Source of the DNA: JAJYIW01 sp963781665
Lineage (GTDB): Bacteria > Chloroflexota > Anaerolineae > Anaerolineales > Anaerolineaceae
Assembly: GCA_963781665.1 (NCBI GenBank)
Contig: CAWAGA010000002.1
Coordinates: 4,340,001-4,404,000 of the forward strand
DNA: 64,000 nucleotides
Direction of reading: 5' to 3'
Positions 61,545 through 64,000 of this stretch are shown here, piece after piece; within the stretch, counting starts at the first letter, position 1, and every line of letters starts with the position of its first letter. The notes below the pieces were generated by a model. That model saw nothing but the letters and a program-made list of their open reading frames with translations. It was not told where the DNA came from and made no database searches. The translations under genes were made by a program, and so were the position numbers.

Positions 61545-63449
61545 TCAACCCGCCACCGAATTAATTTTACGAAGGTTAACCGGGCATTTCCAGACTGCAT
61601 CTGGTGTATTCCGTCGTAAATCAGACATAAGGGGGAGGATGCCACAGGCATGGCATTGTTCCCGGCAGTCACTGGTTATCGTTCCCTCCTGACTCAGCCG
61701 GTATTCTTTAGCCAGATATGCTTTGCGGACTCCGGTATTAATGTGATCCCATGGGAGGATCTCATCCGGGCCGCGCCAGCGGTGAGTATAAAAAGATGGA
61801 TCGATGGCCTGATCTGCAAAAGCTTCCATCCAATGAGAATATTGGAATTGCTCGTGCCACGCATCAAATTTTGCCCCTTTCTTCCAGGCACCGTAGATCA
61901 CCTTAGAAAGGCGCCGGTCCCCGCGCGCTAACCAGGCTTCGAATAAGGTGGCTTCTGGTTCGTTCCAGGTCATCTTGATGTTTGGCGAACGCAATCCGTG
62001 TTTCAATAATGCCAATTTTTCTTTGATCTGGTCGGTCGTATCGCAGGCAGTCCATTGGAAAGGTGTTTGTGCTTTGGGAATGAAGGTGCTTACCCCGACG
62101 TGGATTTTCGCTTTATTGCCCCTGATCTTGCGACCTTCTGTCAAAACAGACTTGCACACGTCAATAATTGCCTGTACGTCTTCGAGCGTTTCAGAAGGGT
62201 GTCCGATCATAAAATAAAGCTTTAGAGATGTCCACCCATGAGAATAAACTGCTCGGGCGGTCTCTAATAATTGCTCGGTGGCGACCGGTTTATTGATGAT
62301 CTGGCGCATTCGCTCAGAAGCAGCTTCTGGTGCCAGGGTAAAACCTCCTGAGGGATGATTTTCCTGTAGTTGATCCATAAGATCGACAGAAAAAGATTCA
62401 ATCCTCAAGGAGGGAAGAGAGATGGACAGATGACGTGAGCTGAACTTCTCTTTAACTGCAGTAACAAGGTCGAGGATATGCGTGTAGTCAGACGACGAGA
62501 GGGATAACAAAGCAACTTCTTCGTATCCGGTGCTATTCAGGGCTTTTTCTATGGCAACTACTATCTCGTCGACATCCCTTTCCCTGACGGGCCTGGAAAT
62601 CATTCCTGCCTGGCAGAAACGGCATCCTCGGGTACAACCGCGCATAATTTCAATTGCAACCCGGTTGTGAACGACTTCGATCGAAGGAACTATAAAATGA
62701 GTTAGCGGTTCCGGCAGTTTTGGCAAGATCCGTTTATATATCATTTCAGGAGCCTGATCATTTATGCTCTTAAAATCCAGGATCGTACCGTCGTTGTTAT
62801 ATGTAACTTGATACAGGGCAGGTACGTAGACACCAGGGACTTGCGCTAAAGCAATATGCAAGTCATTCCTGGTTTGTCCCCTTTTTTTCCATTTTTGGTA
62901 AACGTCGATTATTTCGTTGATTACCTCTTCACCCTCACCGATCACGAATGCATCGATAAACGCAGCCATTGGCTCGGGGTTATATGCAGCATGCCCGCCA
63001 GCAATGACCAGGGGATGCTTTTCGTTGCGATCAACGCTGAAAAGTGGGAGACCTGCAAGGTCCAGGATATTGAGGACATTCGTGAATAGTGTTTCGTAGG
63101 GCAAGCTGAAACCGATAATATCGAAAGAAGACAATGGATGCTTGCTCTCAAGCGAGTACATCGGTATGGCTTTATTTCGCATAACTTCTTCCATGTCTAG
63201 CCATGGACTGAATGCACGTTCTGCCAGCGTATCTTTGCGTTTATTGAGAATATCGTAAAGGATTGCCAGCCCCAGATTAGGTGTGCCAATGTCGTAAATA
63301 TCTGGAAATACTAATGCTATGTGGGTGCTGACACTGTCCCACTCCTTGACGATTTGGTTTAGTTCGCCGCCAACGTAGCGACCTGGTTTTTGAACAGAAA
63401 GCAGCACCCGTTCCAACTGATTTTGGATTTCTTCTGGTGAGAAGAGCAT
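61545..63449 (-). CDS. TIGR03960-type B12-binding radical SAM protein
   Basis: 634 residues. The N-terminal half contains a cobalamin-binding-like region (DIYDIGTPNLGLAILYDIL, FSLPYETLFTNVLNILDLAG, VIAGGHAAYNPEP). The radical SAM motif CTRGCRFCQAG (CxxxCxxC) is near residue 272, and the barrel continues with LAPEAASERMRQIINKP and HVGVSTFIPKAQTPFQW. A cysteine-rich tail (CREQCHACGI) closes it. This is the partner of the DUF2344 protein. Cofactors SAM, 4Fe-4S and probably cobalamin. Reaction unproven. Confidence 0.9.
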   Translation of the reverse strand: MLFSPEEIQNQLERVLLSVQKPGRYVGGELNQIVKEWDSVSTHIALVFPDIYDIGTPNLGLAILYDILNKRKDTLAERAFSPWLDMEEVMRNKAIPMYSLESKHPLSSFDIIGFSLPYETLFTNVLNILDLAGLPLFSVDRNEKHPLVIAGGHAAYNPEPMAAFIDAFVIGEGEEVINEIIDVYQKWKKRGQTRNDLHIALAQVPGVYVPALYQVTYNNDGTILDFKSINDQAPEMIYKRILPKLPEPLTHFIVPSIEVVHNRVAIEIMRGCTRGCRFCQAGMISRPVRERDVDEIVVAIEKALNSTGYEEVALLSLSSSDYTHILDLVTAVKEKFSSRHLSISLPSLRIESFSVDLMDQLQENHPSGGFTLAPEAASERMRQIINKPVATEQLLETARAVYSHGWTSLKLYFMIGHPSETLEDVQAIIDVCKSVLTEGRKIRGNKAKIHVGVSTFIPKAQTPFQWTACDTTDQIKEKLALLKHGLRSPNIKMTWNEPEATLFEAWLARGDRRLSKVIYGAWKKGAKFDAWHEQFQYSHWMEAFADQAIDPSFYTHRWRGPDEILPWDHINTGVRKAYLAKEYRLSQEGTITSDCREQCHACGILPLMSDLRRNTPDAVWKCPVNLRKINSVAG

Positions 63450-63452
63450 ACT

Positions 63453-64000
63453 CTATAAAGTTCCTTTGTAAAGGCCGCCATCAACGGTGAGCATGACGCC
63501 GGTAAGATAAGAAGCTACCGGAGATAACAAGAATACGGCGGCATTAGCAAATTCCTCTGGAGTGCCAATTCTTCCCAGGGAGGTTTCTTTTGATTTCTTT
63601 TTCCGAACTTCCTCGAAAGTTATCCCTTCCATCTGAGCCCGGTAGTCGTCAATCTCGCGAGTACGCTCGGTGTCGATCCAGGCTGGTAGGATGGAATTAA
63701 ACCGTACCCCTTGCGATCCTAATTCAAGTGCCAGTGTTTTTGTCAAGCCAATCGTGGCGGCTCGAACGCTGTTCGAAAGAACAAGATCAGGAAGGGGCTG
63801 TTTGATCGTATAAGACGTCATGGTCAAGACGCTGGCGGCATCTGACTGTCGGAGGTAAGGGATTGCTTCGCGGATCAAACGCACGTGGCTAAATAACAAC
63901 GCCTCAACCGCTGATTGCCAATATAGAATCATCGAAAGTCTCGAACTTACCCGACGGAGGCCCCCCTGAATTTGTGACCAACAGGTCCAGGCCATTCCAG
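63453..64000 (-). CDS. SDR-family oxidoreductase (3-oxoacyl-ACP reductase-like), N-terminus outside the window
   Basis: C-terminal two thirds of a short-chain dehydrogenase: SVLTMTSYTIKQPLPDLVLS, SNSVRAATIGLTKTLALELG (catalytic Tyr position replaced by Ser in the N/S-x3-R form), RFNSILPAWIDTERT, LGRIGTPEEFANAAVFLLS and TGVMLTVDGGLYKG. The upstream part is seen in a second frame (GLDLLVTNSGGPPSGKFE, FDDSI), and one T at 63920-63921 must go to give DDSIWQSAVEALL. Thus the gene is frameshifted and continues past the right edge. Substrate unknown. Confidence 0.8.
   Translation of the reverse strand, partial: GMAWTCWSQIQGGLRRVSSRLSMILYWQSAVEALLFSHVRLIREAIPYLRQSDAASVLTMTSYTIKQPLPDLVLSNSVRAATIGLTKTLALELGSQGVRFNSILPAWIDTERTREIDDYRAQMEGITFEEVRKKKSKETSLGRIGTPEEFANAAVFLLSPVASYLTGVMLTVDGGLYKGTL

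Noticed and set aside
1..64000. CRISPR arrays, insertion sequences, integrase or phage genes
   Set aside because: No regularly spaced repeats, transposase or integrase motifs were seen in any frame.

Overview
The window looks like part of the chromosome of a free-living bacterium, most probably a member of the Chloroflexota close to Anaerolineae. This is an inference from gene content: a fused LivH-LivM permease, a duplicated PhnE, a fused MFS/spermidine-synthase protein, a DUF1461 membrane protein, a very large multi-GAF SpoIIE phosphatase and a GlyA-GcvT fusion. No rRNA or other phylogenetic marker was compared. There is no prophage, insertion sequence or CRISPR array; it is mostly housekeeping and transport DNA with short intergenic gaps.

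Layout. 1-5018 (minus): partial amidohydrolase, parB, parA, a PfkB-type kinase, a zinc-ribbon membrane protein and a GT2 glycosyltransferase. 5194-10833 (minus): a complete branched-chain amino acid type ABC importer (livF, livG, livHM fusion, livK) with its own terminator, promoter and a long leader. 11172-15457 (minus): a six-GAF SpoIIE-type phosphatase coupled to an RsbW-type kinase. 15609-18806 (plus): CBS/ACT protein with an internal stop, radC, and a TGS-domain uridine kinase homologue. 18803-23270 (minus): PLP aminotransferase and a GlyA-GcvT fusion. 23560-26911: GNAT remnant, ECF sigma factor, small membrane proteins, glutaredoxin, fmt. 26930-39025: rubrerythrin-VIT1 protein, alpha-amylase, a pterin dehydratase, mutS, sugar-importer ATPase, DUF1461 and spermidine-synthase-like proteins, alaS. 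39022-42776 (minus): the YprB/YprA (MrfB/MrfA) repair pair, with an HNH nuclease motif inside the helicase. 42842-48000: MFS transporter, PIG-L deacetylase, PfkB kinase, heme A synthase, a sphingoid-reductase-like SDR and an FmdB zinc ribbon. 48070-53077 (minus): phosphonate/phosphate-type importer (phnD, phnC, accessory membrane protein, double phnE) and a membrane protein. 53332-53731: tmRNA. 53823-56709: membrane-anchored metalloprotease. 56723-64000 (minus): rlmI-like methyltransferase, ligA, PIG-L deacetylase behind a tRNA-Arg, DUF2344 and TIGR03960 radical SAM pair, and a partial SDR.

A striking property is the number of single-base lesions. At least nine plus-or-minus-one frameshifts interrupt otherwise well conserved genes (gcvT part of the fusion, ECF sigma factor, yprA twice, pfkB, metalloprotease, rlmI twice, terminal SDR, and possibly phnE). 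In addition one CBS gene has an in-frame TAA and the tRNA-Arg carries an extra T-loop base. Most sit at short homopolymers, so residual sequencing error in a draft or metagenome assembly is the leading explanation. Every broken gene should be read as probably intact in the organism until the reads are checked.

The most interesting biology is the helicase/HNH/exonuclease repair module at 39.0-42.8 kb, the GlyA-GcvT fusion at 20.1-23.3 kb, and the livK leader, which carries an extended Shine-Dalgarno sequence without an obvious reading frame.
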